Source of the DNA: Paenarthrobacter sp. DKR-5
GTDB taxonomy: Bacteria; Actinomycetota; Actinomycetes; Actinomycetales; Micrococcaceae
DNA: 64,000 nt
Reading direction: 5' to 3'
NCBI RefSeq assembly: GCF_018531425.1
Contig: NZ_JAHBOI010000001.1
Span: forward strand, 434,001 to 498,000
The notes under the pieces are model-generated. The model had not been told where the DNA came from. It was given only the letters and a program-made list of their open reading frames with translations, and ran no database searches. A program made the position numbers and the translations under genes. This document shows, in pieces, positions 16,363-24,594 of the stretch; positions within the stretch are counted from its first letter, which is position 1, and each line of letters begins with the position of its first letter.

Positions 16363-17865
16363 ATGCCCCCCATCGCAACCGGCGGCCCGAGGCCGGACCT
16401 TGTGCTCACCTCTGCGCGCCAGCCCGGCGACACAGAGCTCTCCACCGTGCACCTCAGCGGTGGCCTCATCACCCGCATCGGCGCCGCCAGCGATCGTCCC
16501 GCGGGCGTGGCGGCGGTGGATCTCGGGGGCCGGTTCGTCATCCCGGGACTGTGGGACGAGCACGTGCACATGACGCAGTGGGCCCTGGGAACACAGCGCA
16601 TCGACCTCTCCGGAGCGGCCTCCGCCGCCGCCGCGGCCGGGCTCGTCCGTTCGGGCCTGGAGCAGGCGGACAGGTCCGTGACCGCCGTGGGTGTCGGCTT
16701 CCGGGATGCCACCTGGCCCGACGAGCCCAGCGTGGAACTCCTGGACGAGGCAACCAGCGGGCATCCGACGGCCCTGATCAGCCACGACCTGCACTGCGTG
16801 TGGCTGAACAGCGCGGCCGCGCTCCGCTACGGCGTACCGTTGGACCGCTCGGGACTGCTCCGGGAGGAGGCCGCCTTCGCCCTGACCCGGGAGCTGGGAC
16901 GGCTTCCCGACGACGTCGTGGACGGCTGGGTCAGGCAAGCCGGCGTGCGGGCCGCCGCACAGGGCGTCGTCGGCGTCGTCGATTTCGAGATGGCCTGGAA
17001 CCGGGACCCGTGGCTGCGGCGTATCGCAGGCGGCTTCGGCTCGGTACGGGTGGAGGCAGGGGTCTATTCGCAGGATCTCGACCGGGCCCGCCGCGAGGGA
17101 CTCTCGACCGGCTTGCCCCTCCCCGGAGGTGCGGGCCTGCTGCGGACCGGGCCGCTCAAGGTGCTGATCGACGGCTCCCTCAACACGCGCACGGCGTACT
17201 GCGTCGACCCCTACCCGCACGGCGGACACGGCCTGCTCACGGTGAGCGAAGAGGACCTGCTGGCCCTGCTGAAGGAGGCTGCGGCGGCGGATTTCCTGCC
17301 CGCGGTGCACGCGATCGGGGACGCGGCCAATGCGGTGGCGCTCGATGCTTTTGCCGCCGCGGGTATCAGCGGCCGGATCGAGCACGCCCAATTCGTCCGG
17401 CAAGAGGATTTCGCGCGCTTCGGCACGCTGGGCCTGACCGCGAGCGTGCAGCCGGCCCATGCGCTCGACGACCGCGACACCGCGGACGCCAACTGGGCCG
17501 GCCGGACCGGCCGTGCCTTCCCGCTCCGGTCGCTGCTGGACGGCGGCGCCGTCCTCGCCCTCGGTTCCGACGCCCCCGTCGCCAGGCTGGACCCCTGGCT
17601 GGCGATGTCGGCAGCCACCACCCGCTCGGGCCCGGACGGGCGGGAACCGTGGCATCCGGAACAGGCCCTCACCCGGAGCGAAGCGCTGGCGGCCTCGAGC
17701 CGCGGCAGCGGCCGGCTGCGGCCCGGCAGCCCCGCGGATCTGGCCGTGCTGGACGTGGACCCGCTCACCGCGCCGGATGACGTGTTTGGAGCGATGCCGG
17801 TGGCCGCCACGCTCGTCGCCGGCGTCTTCCGGCACCGCGACAGCGCCCTGGCAGGTCTTTCCTAA
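16363..17865 (+). CDS. Amidohydrolase family protein (YtcJ-like)
   Basis: A 500-residue metal-dependent hydrolase. The metal-binding HxH lies in VIPGLWDEHVHMTQ, a lysine that could be carboxylated in GPLKVLIDGSLNTRT, further ligands in LPAVHAIGDAANAVAL and RIEHAQFV, and the catalytic Asp in LALGSDAPVARLDPW. A short beta domain encloses the barrel at both ends (DLVLTSARQPG near the start, GSPADLAVLDVDPL near the end). These features place it in the YtcJ-like exoenzyme group, whose substrates include amides and formamides; the actual substrate is unknown. It follows the methyltransferase by 15 bp. Confidence 0.87.
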   Translation: MPPIATGGPRPDLVLTSARQPGDTELSTVHLSGGLITRIGAASDRPAGVAAVDLGGRFVIPGLWDEHVHMTQWALGTQRIDLSGAASAAAAAGLVRSGLEQADRSVTAVGVGFRDATWPDEPSVELLDEATSGHPTALISHDLHCVWLNSAAALRYGVPLDRSGLLREEAAFALTRELGRLPDDVVDGWVRQAGVRAAAQGVVGVVDFEMAWNRDPWLRRIAGGFGSVRVEAGVYSQDLDRARREGLSTGLPLPGGAGLLRTGPLKVLIDGSLNTRTAYCVDPYPHGGHGLLTVSEEDLLALLKEAAAADFLPAVHAIGDAANAVALDAFAAAGISGRIEHAQFVRQEDFARFGTLGLTASVQPAHALDDRDTADANWAGRTGRAFPLRSLLDGGAVLALGSDAPVARLDPWLAMSAATTRSGPDGREPWHPEQALTRSEALAASSRGSGRLRPGSPADLAVLDVDPLTAPDDVFGAMPVAATLVAGVFRHRDSALAGLS

Positions 17866-17943
17866 GTTTTCGCCCCAGGGGCTGTTGGGCAGCTCGCACC
17901 CGGTGTTAAGTTCCTCTGCAACAGGCTGACGAGGAGGAGCAGC

Positions 17944-18288
17944 ATGAGCAACGATCAAACGGCCCCGGAGACCAAGGGCGTCTCCGTGGAGCTGCTCTCA
18001 ACAGTGGACCTTGCCGGTGAAATCGAGGGGCTGGCGGGGCACCAGCTTCGCATGCGCATGGTGACCCTGGAACCGGGCGGCGTTTTCGGCCCGCTGCATG
18101 ACCACAAAAGCCGGCCCGGCACGGTGTACATCGTGCAGGGGACAATCACCGACCACCGGGACGGGACCGCCACCGATTACGGCCCTGGGCCGGGCTGGCC
18201 GGAGGACCGGAACACGCTCCATTGGCTCGAGAACCGGGGGACCGTACCGGCGGTGGAGATTTCGGTCGACATCGTCAGCACGGAGTGA
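17944..18288 (+). CDS. Small cupin-domain protein
   Basis: A 114-residue single-domain cupin. The first cupin motif is seen in PGGVFGPLHDHKSRPGTVYI (two His and a polar ligand position) and VQGTITDHRDGTATDYGPG, the second in LHWLENRGTVPAVEISVDI. Such proteins usually bind a divalent metal, but are often of unknown activity. A GAGGAG ribosome-binding site precedes the ATG. It lies 78 bp after the amidohydrolase and 26 bp before the LysE-type exporter on the same strand. Confidence 0.82.
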   Translation: MSNDQTAPETKGVSVELLSTVDLAGEIEGLAGHQLRMRMVTLEPGGVFGPLHDHKSRPGTVYIVQGTITDHRDGTATDYGPGPGWPEDRNTLHWLENRGTVPAVEISVDIVSTE

Positions 18289-18314
18289 GCCGCCGCGCTG
18301 GCTAGGATGATCGG

Positions 18315-18935
18315 GTGGAATTCTCGCTTTGGCTGGCGCTCGTCGGCGCCGGTTGCCTCATCAGCCTCACCCCCGGCGCCGGTGCCGTCAACACGATGAA
18401 CAACGCACTGAACACCGGCTTCCGCCGCGCCATCTGGGGCATCCTGGGCCAGCAGCTGGCATTGGTGGTGCACGTCGTGATCGTCGCGGCGGGCGTGGGC
18501 CTGCTGGTGGCCGGCTCGCCGTTGGCGTTCGCCGTCATCCGCTACGCGGGTGCTGCGTACCTGGTTTACCTCGGGGTCCGGAAGTTCCTGGCCCGGCCTG
18601 AGCTTGACGAAGGGCAGGCCGCGGCACTGCGGGGCGAAGGTGCCTGGTCGATGTTCCGCCGCGGGCTGTGGGTGAACCTGCTCAACCCGAAGGCGATTGT
18701 GTTCTTCCTGGCCTTCATGCCCCAGTTCATCCGGCCCTCCTTGCCGCTGCTGCCCCAGTACGCGGTGCTGACCGCAACGATTGTCGGCATCGACATCCTC
18801 ATCATGTGGTTCTTCTTCGCCGCTGCCGCCCGCCAGTTCCGCAGGGTCACGGCCAGCGAGCGCGGGCAGGTCACCCTCAACCGCGTCTTCGGAGGGTTGT
18901 TCGTGGGGGTCGGCGCGCTGCTCGCCTTGGCGTAA
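18315..18935 (+). CDS. LysE/RhtB-family amino-acid exporter
   Basis: A 206-residue integral membrane protein of the LysE superfamily: LISLTPGAGAVNTMNNALNT at helix 1, the GILGQQLALVVHVVIVAAGVG segment, AYLVYLGVRKFLARPE, and WVNLLNPKAIVFFLAFMPQFI, the classical LysE/RhtB signature. Six helices are expected and the protein exports amino acids or derivatives from the cell. The start is a GTG at 18315. Just after the stop codon the bases GTAAGTGGCC(C/G)GCGCC appear twice, a small local duplication. The substrate cannot be deduced. Confidence 0.88.
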   Translation: MEFSLWLALVGAGCLISLTPGAGAVNTMNNALNTGFRRAIWGILGQQLALVVHVVIVAAGVGLLVAGSPLAFAVIRYAGAAYLVYLGVRKFLARPELDEGQAAALRGEGAWSMFRRGLWVNLLNPKAIVFFLAFMPQFIRPSLPLLPQYAVLTATIVGIDILIMWFFFAAAARQFRRVTASERGQVTLNRVFGGLFVGVGALLALA

Positions 18936-18962
18936 GTGGCCCGCGCCGTAAGTGGCCGGCGC

Positions 18963-20237
18963 CTAGGCGGAACGCGAGCGGCGGGCGTGCACCGCGTCCA
19001 CCGTGATGCTCAGCGCCAGCCCCGCGGCCAGGAAGCCGATCTCGACAACCGGCAGCACCCCGATGCCGGCCCGGTCCAGCAGCACCCCGCCCAGGACGGC
19101 GCCGCCGCCGATGCCCACATTGAACGCGGTGGTCTGCAGCGCCGCCGCCAGGTTCCGCAACCGGTAGGAAGCGGTGCGCAGCATTCGGGTCTGCAGCATG
19201 GCGGGAACGCCGCCGAAGGCCACACCCCAGATGACGAACGCCGTCACGACGACCACGGAGTTCGCGGAGACCAGGGACAGCGCCAGCACGGACGCCATCA
19301 CAACCAGCACCGCCGCGGCGAAGCCGCGCTTCGGGAACCGGTCCGCCGCGAACCCTGCCAGCACCAGCCCGACGGCCCCGGCTCCGCCGAAGAGGAACAG
19401 CAGGAAAGCGATCGACGTCGGCTCGAAGTGGGCCTGCTGGATGAGCCACGGCGCGATGTAGGTGTAGAAGGTGTTCTGCCCGGTGATCAGGATAACGATG
19501 ACGGCGCAGACCACCACCACCCAGGCCAGGTTGCGGTCCTTGTGCAGCGGCAGCGGAATCTCGCCGGTGGAGAGCGTGACCTGGTGATTGACGGGAGGCA
19601 GGAACTTTACGACGACGACGGCCAGGACCAGGACGACGACGCCGATCACCGTGAACGCCGTCCGCCAGCCGAGGGAGTGCCCCAGCGCCGTGCCCGCGGG
19701 CACGCCGAGCACGAAGGCCGCCGAGCCCCCGCCGGCGGTGATGGCAACGGCCCTGCCCAGCTGCTGCTTCGGCACGAGATGGGCGGAGTAGGCCGCGACG
19801 ACGGCCCAGAACAGACCGTGCGCGAGCCCGCCCAGGATGCGGGCGCCGACGAGGAACTCGTAGCTCGGGGCGAGGGCGGCCAGCACGTTGGCGAAAGCGA
19901 TGATGAGCAGCACCACCACGATCAGGGCCTTGCGGGAGTACCGACGGGTGAGCGCCGCGAGCGGAGTCGTCGCCACGACCACGGTGCCCGCGAAGATCGT
20001 CACCAGCAGGCCCGCGGTGGAAAGCCCGACCCCCAGCTCGTGCGCCATATCCGGCAGCAGGCCGGTGGGCAGGAATTCGCTGGTGACGGAGACGAAGATC
20101 GCCCCGGCCAGGGAGAGCAGGCCAATCCAGGGGAACGACGGGGACGCGGACGTTCCGGGCACAGGCGTGGACACAGGCGGAGACCAATCTGACGGGCGGG
20201 AGGAGGGACGCAGCAGAGCGCGGGCGGAGCGGGCCAT
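18963..20237 (-). CDS. Major facilitator superfamily exporter (AraJ/Cmx-like)
   Basis: A 424-residue, 12-helix MFS exporter of the DHA1 drug/sugar efflux group. The signature TSEFLPTGLLPDMAHELGVG in helix 1 and FAGTVVVATTPLAALTRRYS after helix 2 are typical of AraJ, PbuE and chloramphenicol-efflux relatives, as is ARILGGLAHGLFWAVVAAYS. About 35 charged residues precede helix 1. It is convergent with the LysE gene, 27 bp away. Substrate unknown; candidates are sugars, nucleosides or drugs. Confidence 0.88.
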   Translation of the reverse strand: MARSARALLRPSSRPSDWSPPVSTPVPGTSASPSFPWIGLLSLAGAIFVSVTSEFLPTGLLPDMAHELGVGLSTAGLLVTIFAGTVVVATTPLAALTRRYSRKALIVVVLLIIAFANVLAALAPSYEFLVGARILGGLAHGLFWAVVAAYSAHLVPKQQLGRAVAITAGGGSAAFVLGVPAGTALGHSLGWRTAFTVIGVVVLVLAVVVVKFLPPVNHQVTLSTGEIPLPLHKDRNLAWVVVVCAVIVILITGQNTFYTYIAPWLIQQAHFEPTSIAFLLFLFGGAGAVGLVLAGFAADRFPKRGFAAAVLVVMASVLALSLVSANSVVVVTAFVIWGVAFGGVPAMLQTRMLRTASYRLRNLAAALQTTAFNVGIGGGAVLGGVLLDRAGIGVLPVVEIGFLAAGLALSITVDAVHARRSRSA

Positions 20238-20315
20238 GCGCGGCCGGACAGCTTCCCCGTCATTCTACCGAGCGGCTCCCTGCCTCGGCCGGCGGCGCGT
20301 GGCTAGACTGAACGC

Positions 20316-20825
20316 ATGGCCGCTGCGTACCGCATCATGACCGTTTGTACCGGAAATATCTGCCGCTCGCCGATGGCGGCGCTGATGCTCACCGAGGCGG
20401 TCCGCGAAGCCGGGCTCGACGCGGAGGTGGCCGTCGACTCCTCGGCCACGAGCCACTGGGAGATCGGCAACCCGATCGACAAACGCGCCGCCGCCAAGCT
20501 GCGCCGCCACGACATCGACAGTTCCTCGCACACCGCGCGGCAGTTTGAACTCGCCTGGTTCAGCGAGCGGGACCTGATCCTGGCGCTCGATGTCGACCAC
20601 TACGAACACCTGCTCGGCCTCGCCCCGGATGAGACGTCGCGGTCCAAGGTCCGGATGCTGCGCGAGTTCGATCCGGCCGCGGCCGGGAAGCCTGCCCGTG
20701 AGCTGGGAATCTACGATCCCTGGTTCGGCGACGAGGACGACTTCGACGCAACCTGGGACCTGATCCTCCCGGCCATCCCGGGAATCATCGACCACGCCCG
20801 CAAGGCCCTGCGTGCCAGCCGCTAA
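20316..20825 (+). CDS. Low-molecular-weight protein-tyrosine phosphatase
   Basis: A 169-residue LMW-PTPase. The phosphate-binding loop VCTGNICRSP carries the nucleophile Cys11 and Arg17 (CX5R), and the general acid lies in the C-terminal YDPWFGDEDDF block. It dephosphorylates tyrosine in proteins, commonly those of polysaccharide-export kinases, or acts on small aryl phosphates. No cognate kinase for protein tyrosine is visible here. The last 14 bp overlap the start of the kinase-PabB fusion gene, so the two are co-translated. Confidence 0.9.
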   Translation: MAAAYRIMTVCTGNICRSPMAALMLTEAVREAGLDAEVAVDSSATSHWEIGNPIDKRAAAKLRRHDIDSSSHTARQFELAWFSERDLILALDVDHYEHLLGLAPDETSRSKVRMLREFDPAAAGKPARELGIYDPWFGDEDDFDATWDLILPAIPGIIDHARKALRASR

Positions 20826-22884
20826 CGGCGGCCCGGGCCGGCCGGTGATCATCGCCGTCGACGGCCGCTCGGGTTCGGGCAAGACGACCCTCGCCGTCGA
20901 ACTGGCCGCCCGCCTGCGCGAGCACCGCTCGGTGTCCGTGTTCCATCTGGAGGACATCTATCCCGGGTGGAACGGGCTCGAGGCCGGCGTGGAACGCTAT
21001 GTCAGCACGGCCCTGGCACCGCTGAGCCAGGGCCTGGCAGCCGAATGGCTTGCCTGGGACTGGTCCCTGAGCCACGACGGCGAGCGCCGCACCACCCGGC
21101 CGGCCGACGTCGTCGTCGTCGAAGGGGTCGGTGCCGGCGCGCGGGCCGCCCGGGAGCTGTTGGACGCTGTCATTTGGCTCGACGCCGCGGAGGATGAACG
21201 CAAGCACCGGGCCCTCGACCGCGACGGGGACACGTTCGCCCCGCACTGGGACGAGTGGGCCTGGCAGGAAGCGCAGTGGCTGGCCGCCGACGACGTCGCC
21301 GCTGCCGCCGATGTGACCGTCAGCTCCGGCGCCGACGCCGGAAATCCCGAGCAGGTACTCCGGGCGCTCGCCTCGCTTCCCCAGCTGGAACTGCTCCTTG
21401 CGCCCGAGCGCACGGCCAACAGGGCGGTGTCCCTGCAGGTGGAGCGCGTGGATGCGTACCCGGCCGCCGAGGAGCTCTTCCGGGCCCTGTACGGCGGCTC
21501 GGAGCACGCCGCGTGGCTCGACAGCTCGGACGCGGACCACCCGGGCACGCCGGGAGTCCGAGGGGAGGACGCGCGCAACCGTTTCAGCATCCTGGCCGAC
21601 GACGGCGGACAGTTCGGCCGGCGGCTACAGCACCGGGGCGGCCTGTCCGAGCTGCAGTGCGGACCCGCCTGCGCCAGGATCCCGCTGCCGTTCTTCCGCT
21701 GGCTGGATTCGGCCTGGGGCCAGCCGGCCTTCGATGCTCCGGACGGGTACCCCTGCGAATTCACCCTCGGCTGGCTCGGCTACCTCGGCTACGAGCTCAA
21801 ACGCGAGACCGGCGGAGCGGACCTGCCCACGCCCGGAGCCGACGCCGACCTCATCTTCGCCGGGCGCGCGGCCGTGCTGGACCATGCCGAGCGCTGCCTC
21901 TACCTGCTCGTGCTGGCGGACGCCTCCGGGAACCTCGACGAGGACGCCGCCGGCTGGCTGCAGCGCGCCCGCACCGCGGCGACGGGGACAGCTGCCGCCG
22001 GCGTCGCGCCGGAGGAAACCGGCCCCGCTGTGCCCTCCCAACCGCCGGCATTTACCGTCCGCGACGACGCGGCGCGGTACCAGGAGCGGGTGCGGGAGGC
22101 GCAGGAGGAGATTGCGGACGGTAATTCGTACGAGATCTGCCTGACCACGCAGCTGCGTGCCACTGTCCCGCAACCGCTGGACCCCTGGTCCACCTACCTG
22201 CGGCTGCGGCGCGGCAACCCCGCGCCGTTTGCTGCCTACCTGCGCTCCGGCGGCCGCACCGTCGCCAGCACCTCGCCCGAGAGGTTCCTGCGGATCGACG
22301 GCGAGGGCTTGATGACGGCCGAGCCCATCAAGGGCACCCGGCGCCGGCTGCCGGACCCGGAGGCGGACCGTGCCGCGCGGGAAGAACTGCGCACCTCGGC
22401 CAAGGACCGGGCGGAGAACACGATGATCGTTGACCTGCTCCGCAACGACCTGAGCCACTATGCACTCCCCGAGTCCGTGTCCGTCCCCAGGCTGTGCGCT
22501 GTCGAGAGCTACGCGGGCGTGCATCAGCTGGTCAGCACCATCCAGGCCACGCTGCGGCCGGGGGCGTCGAGGGCCGAGGCGGTCGCCGCGGCCTTCCCTG
22601 CCGGCTCAATGACAGGGGTTCCCAAGATCAGCACCATGGCGATCCTCGACCGGCTCGAGGGGGCGCCCCGCGGCGCCTACTCCGGGGCAATCGGTTACTT
22701 CTCGCTCAACGGGGCCACTGATCTGTCCGTCGTGATCAGAACCTTGGTGATGGACGGGACCGCTCTCTCGCTCGGCGTCGGCGGCGCGGTGACCGCGGAT
22801 TCGGATCCGGCAGCGGAGTGGGACGAGGTGCGGGCCAAAGCCCAGGGGGTGCTTTCGGCGCTGGGAGCCGTGTTCCCGGAGTAG
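20812..22884 (+). CDS. pabB: P-loop kinase-like domain fused to aminodeoxychorismate synthase component I
   Basis: A 690-residue two-domain protein. Residues about 1-190 are a uridine-kinase-like P-loop domain (IIAVDGRSGSGKTTLAVEL, then VFHLEDIYPGW and VVVVEGVGAG). Residues about 200-690 are a chorismate-binding PabB module: GWLGYLGYELKRETGG, EIADGNSYEICLTTQL, ASTSPERFLRI, AEPIKGTRRR and FPAGSMTGVPKISTMAILD. The Lys of PIKGT marks PabB; anthranilate synthase has PIAGT. PabB makes 4-amino-4-deoxychorismate for folate using ammonia from PabA, which is not in the window; the lyase PabC is at 29210. The GTG start overlaps the phosphatase gene by 14 bp. The role of the kinase-like domain is unknown. 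Confidence 0.88.
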   Translation: MPAANGGPGRPVIIAVDGRSGSGKTTLAVELAARLREHRSVSVFHLEDIYPGWNGLEAGVERYVSTALAPLSQGLAAEWLAWDWSLSHDGERRTTRPADVVVVEGVGAGARAARELLDAVIWLDAAEDERKHRALDRDGDTFAPHWDEWAWQEAQWLAADDVAAAADVTVSSGADAGNPEQVLRALASLPQLELLLAPERTANRAVSLQVERVDAYPAAEELFRALYGGSEHAAWLDSSDADHPGTPGVRGEDARNRFSILADDGGQFGRRLQHRGGLSELQCGPACARIPLPFFRWLDSAWGQPAFDAPDGYPCEFTLGWLGYLGYELKRETGGADLPTPGADADLIFAGRAAVLDHAERCLYLLVLADASGNLDEDAAGWLQRARTAATGTAAAGVAPEETGPAVPSQPPAFTVRDDAARYQERVREAQEEIADGNSYEICLTTQLRATVPQPLDPWSTYLRLRRGNPAPFAAYLRSGGRTVASTSPERFLRIDGEGLMTAEPIKGTRRRLPDPEADRAAREELRTSAKDRAENTMIVDLLRNDLSHYALPESVSVPRLCAVESYAGVHQLVSTIQATLRPGASRAEAVAAAFPAGSMTGVPKISTMAILDRLEGAPRGAYSGAIGYFSLNGATDLSVVIRTLVMDGTALSLGVGGAVTADSDPAAEWDEVRAKAQGVLSALGAVFPE

Positions 22885-22914
22885 CGCCGGTGCCCGCTCC
22901 GGGAGGCCGCTACT
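22880..22914. terminator. Short bidirectional hairpin between convergent pabB and cls
   Basis: AGTAGCG (22880-22886) and CGCTACT (22908-22914) form a 7-bp stem containing parts of both stop codons, with a second small CCGG/CCGG stem inside the loop. It could end transcription from both sides. Confidence 0.4.
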
Positions 22915-24385
22915 GGACGGTCGCTGTGAGCCGCGCGACGTTGTCCACGTAGCGGTGTAGCCGCGGGCGCTGGCGCCACTCGTCGAGGTGCAGCTCGCGG
23001 GAACGCGACCGGTACAGGTCCTCCGTTTCGCGCAGCTGGCGCACGATCGGCTCGCCCAGCATCATCATGGAAACCTCGAAGTTGAGCGAGAAGGACCTCA
23101 TGTCCATGTTGCTCGAGCCGAGCACCGCCACCTCGTTGTCGATCGTGAAGTGCTTGGCGTGCAGCACCATCGGGGCCGGGTAGAGGTAGATGCGGATCCC
23201 GGCCGCCATCAGCGCCTCGTAGTAGGAACGCTGCGCGTGGTCGACAAGGAACTGGTCGCCCTTCTCCGACACGAAGAGTTCGACGTCGACGCCGCGCTCT
23301 GCCGCCGTCGTGATGGCGTAGAGCAGCGAATCGTCCGGGACGAAGTACGGGCTGCAGATCGAGATGCGTTCGACGGCGGAGTAGATCAGGCTGTTGAACA
23401 GGCGCAGGTTGTTCTCCGTCGCGAACCCGGGGCCGCTGGGCACCACCTGGCAGGTCACGTTGCCCGCCTTCGTGCGCCACTGGTCCCCGACCAGCTCCTC
23501 CTGGAGTGTCTCGTCGGTTTCCGAGTTCCAGTCCGTGGCGAAGAGCACGTTCAGCGCGGCCACCGCAGGTCCTTCGACCCGGGCCATCATCTCGACCCAC
23601 TTGCGGCCGACCTTCCGGTGCCGCTTGTTGTTGTAGGAGGGCTCTGTCAGGTTCTGCGACCCGGTGAACGCCACCCGCCCGTCCACGACCAGGATCTTGC
23701 GGTGGTTGCGCAGGTCCGGCCGGCGCCACTGCTTGTAGATCGGGCGCACCGGCAGCATCCGGTGCCATTCGATGCCGCTGCTGTTGAGCATGGCGACCAG
23801 CTTGCGGTAGCCGGGGATGCGCAACGTGCCGATGTGGTCGAAGAGCAGCCGGACCTTCACGCCTCGGCCCGCTGCCTCGCACAGCGCATCGAAGAAGTCC
23901 CGCGTCATGAAGTCGTACGCCATGATGTAGAACTCCACATGGACGTATTTCTCGGCTTCGCGGACGGCCGCCGTCATCGCCTTGATCGATTCTTCGTAGT
24001 CGCGGTGGAACTCGACCTTGTTGCCGTCCAGGACGGGCATTGCGCCCAACCTGCGGTTCAGCTCCGTCGCGGAGTGCACCCAGTCGGGCCCGGTGTAGCA
24101 GCTGGTTTCGGCAAGATCCTGGGTGTTCGCCATCACCGCCCGGTTGATGGCCTCCTGCTTGTGCTTGCGCCGGCCGGAAAGGCTGAACTTGCCGAACAGC
24201 AGGAACAGCGCGAGGCCGAGCAGCGGGATGAAGAAGATGGCCAGCAGCCAGGCCATCGCAGTGGTCGGGCGCCGGTTGCCGGGGACGATGCCCAGGGCGG
24301 CCACCCGGATGACCAGGTCCACGACGCCGAGAATGGTCGCGAGCCACGGCGGGGCCCAGCCCAGCCCCTCAATGGGCAAGAACAC
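22910..24385 (-). CDS. cls: Cardiolipin synthase (phospholipase D family)
   Basis: A 491-residue membrane enzyme that joins two phosphatidylglycerol molecules, or a related phospholipid reaction. Two N-terminal TM helices (PPWLATILGVVDLVIRVAAL and AWLLAIFFIPLLGLALFLLF) precede two PLD domains with HKD motifs: HRKILVVDGRVAFTGSQN and HAKHFTIDNEVAVLGSSN. The GTG at 24385 follows GGAGGG and gives the normal N-terminus. The frame is open to 24790, but that extension consists of the tandem repeat and overlaps the EamA gene, so I reject it. The end is convergent with pabB. Confidence 0.9.
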   Translation of the reverse strand: MFLPIEGLGWAPPWLATILGVVDLVIRVAALGIVPGNRRPTTAMAWLLAIFFIPLLGLALFLLFGKFSLSGRRKHKQEAINRAVMANTQDLAETSCYTGPDWVHSATELNRRLGAMPVLDGNKVEFHRDYEESIKAMTAAVREAEKYVHVEFYIMAYDFMTRDFFDALCEAAGRGVKVRLLFDHIGTLRIPGYRKLVAMLNSSGIEWHRMLPVRPIYKQWRRPDLRNHRKILVVDGRVAFTGSQNLTEPSYNNKRHRKVGRKWVEMMARVEGPAVAALNVLFATDWNSETDETLQEELVGDQWRTKAGNVTCQVVPSGPGFATENNLRLFNSLIYSAVERISICSPYFVPDDSLLYAITTAAERGVDVELFVSEKGDQFLVDHAQRSYYEALMAAGIRIYLYPAPMVLHAKHFTIDNEVAVLGSSNMDMRSFSLNFEVSMMMLGEPIVRQLRETEDLYRSRSRELHLDEWRQRPRLHRYVDNVARLTATVQ

Positions 24386-24425
24386 CTTGTTTGTCCCTCC
24401 AGCACGAAAATGATTGCCCCTAAGC

Positions 24426-24587
24426 GTAGCCGCCGAGGGGCCCGGGCCGAGCGCAGCGAGGTTTGGGAGGCGGCAAGCGGTAGCCGCCGAGGGGCCCGGG
24501 CCGAGCGCAGCGAGGTTTGGGAGGCGGCCCGCGGTAGCCGCCGAGGGGCCCGGGCCGAGCGCAGCGAGGTTTGGGAGGCGGCCCGCG
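24426..24587. repeat. Three tandem copies of a 54-bp GC-rich repeat
   Basis: Units begin at 24426, 24480 and 24534, each starting GTAGCCGCCGAGGGGCCCGG. The first differs from the others by two bases (AA for CC) near its end; the last two are nearly identical. Each unit contains the palindrome GGCCCGGGCC and terminal GCCGCC/GGCGGC arms able to fold into a stem. The array lies in the gap upstream of cls and just downstream of the EamA gene, in a position where it could act as a terminator or REP-like element. Confidence 0.9.
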
Positions 24588-24594
24588 GGGAGAC

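Noticed and set aside
15448-17958. 836-codon minus-strand open frame
   Set aside because: It runs antisense to the methyltransferase and amidohydrolase genes, both of which have clear family motifs.
24426-24587. Short CRISPR-like array
   Set aside because: The units are contiguous, with no unique spacers, and no cas gene is in the window.
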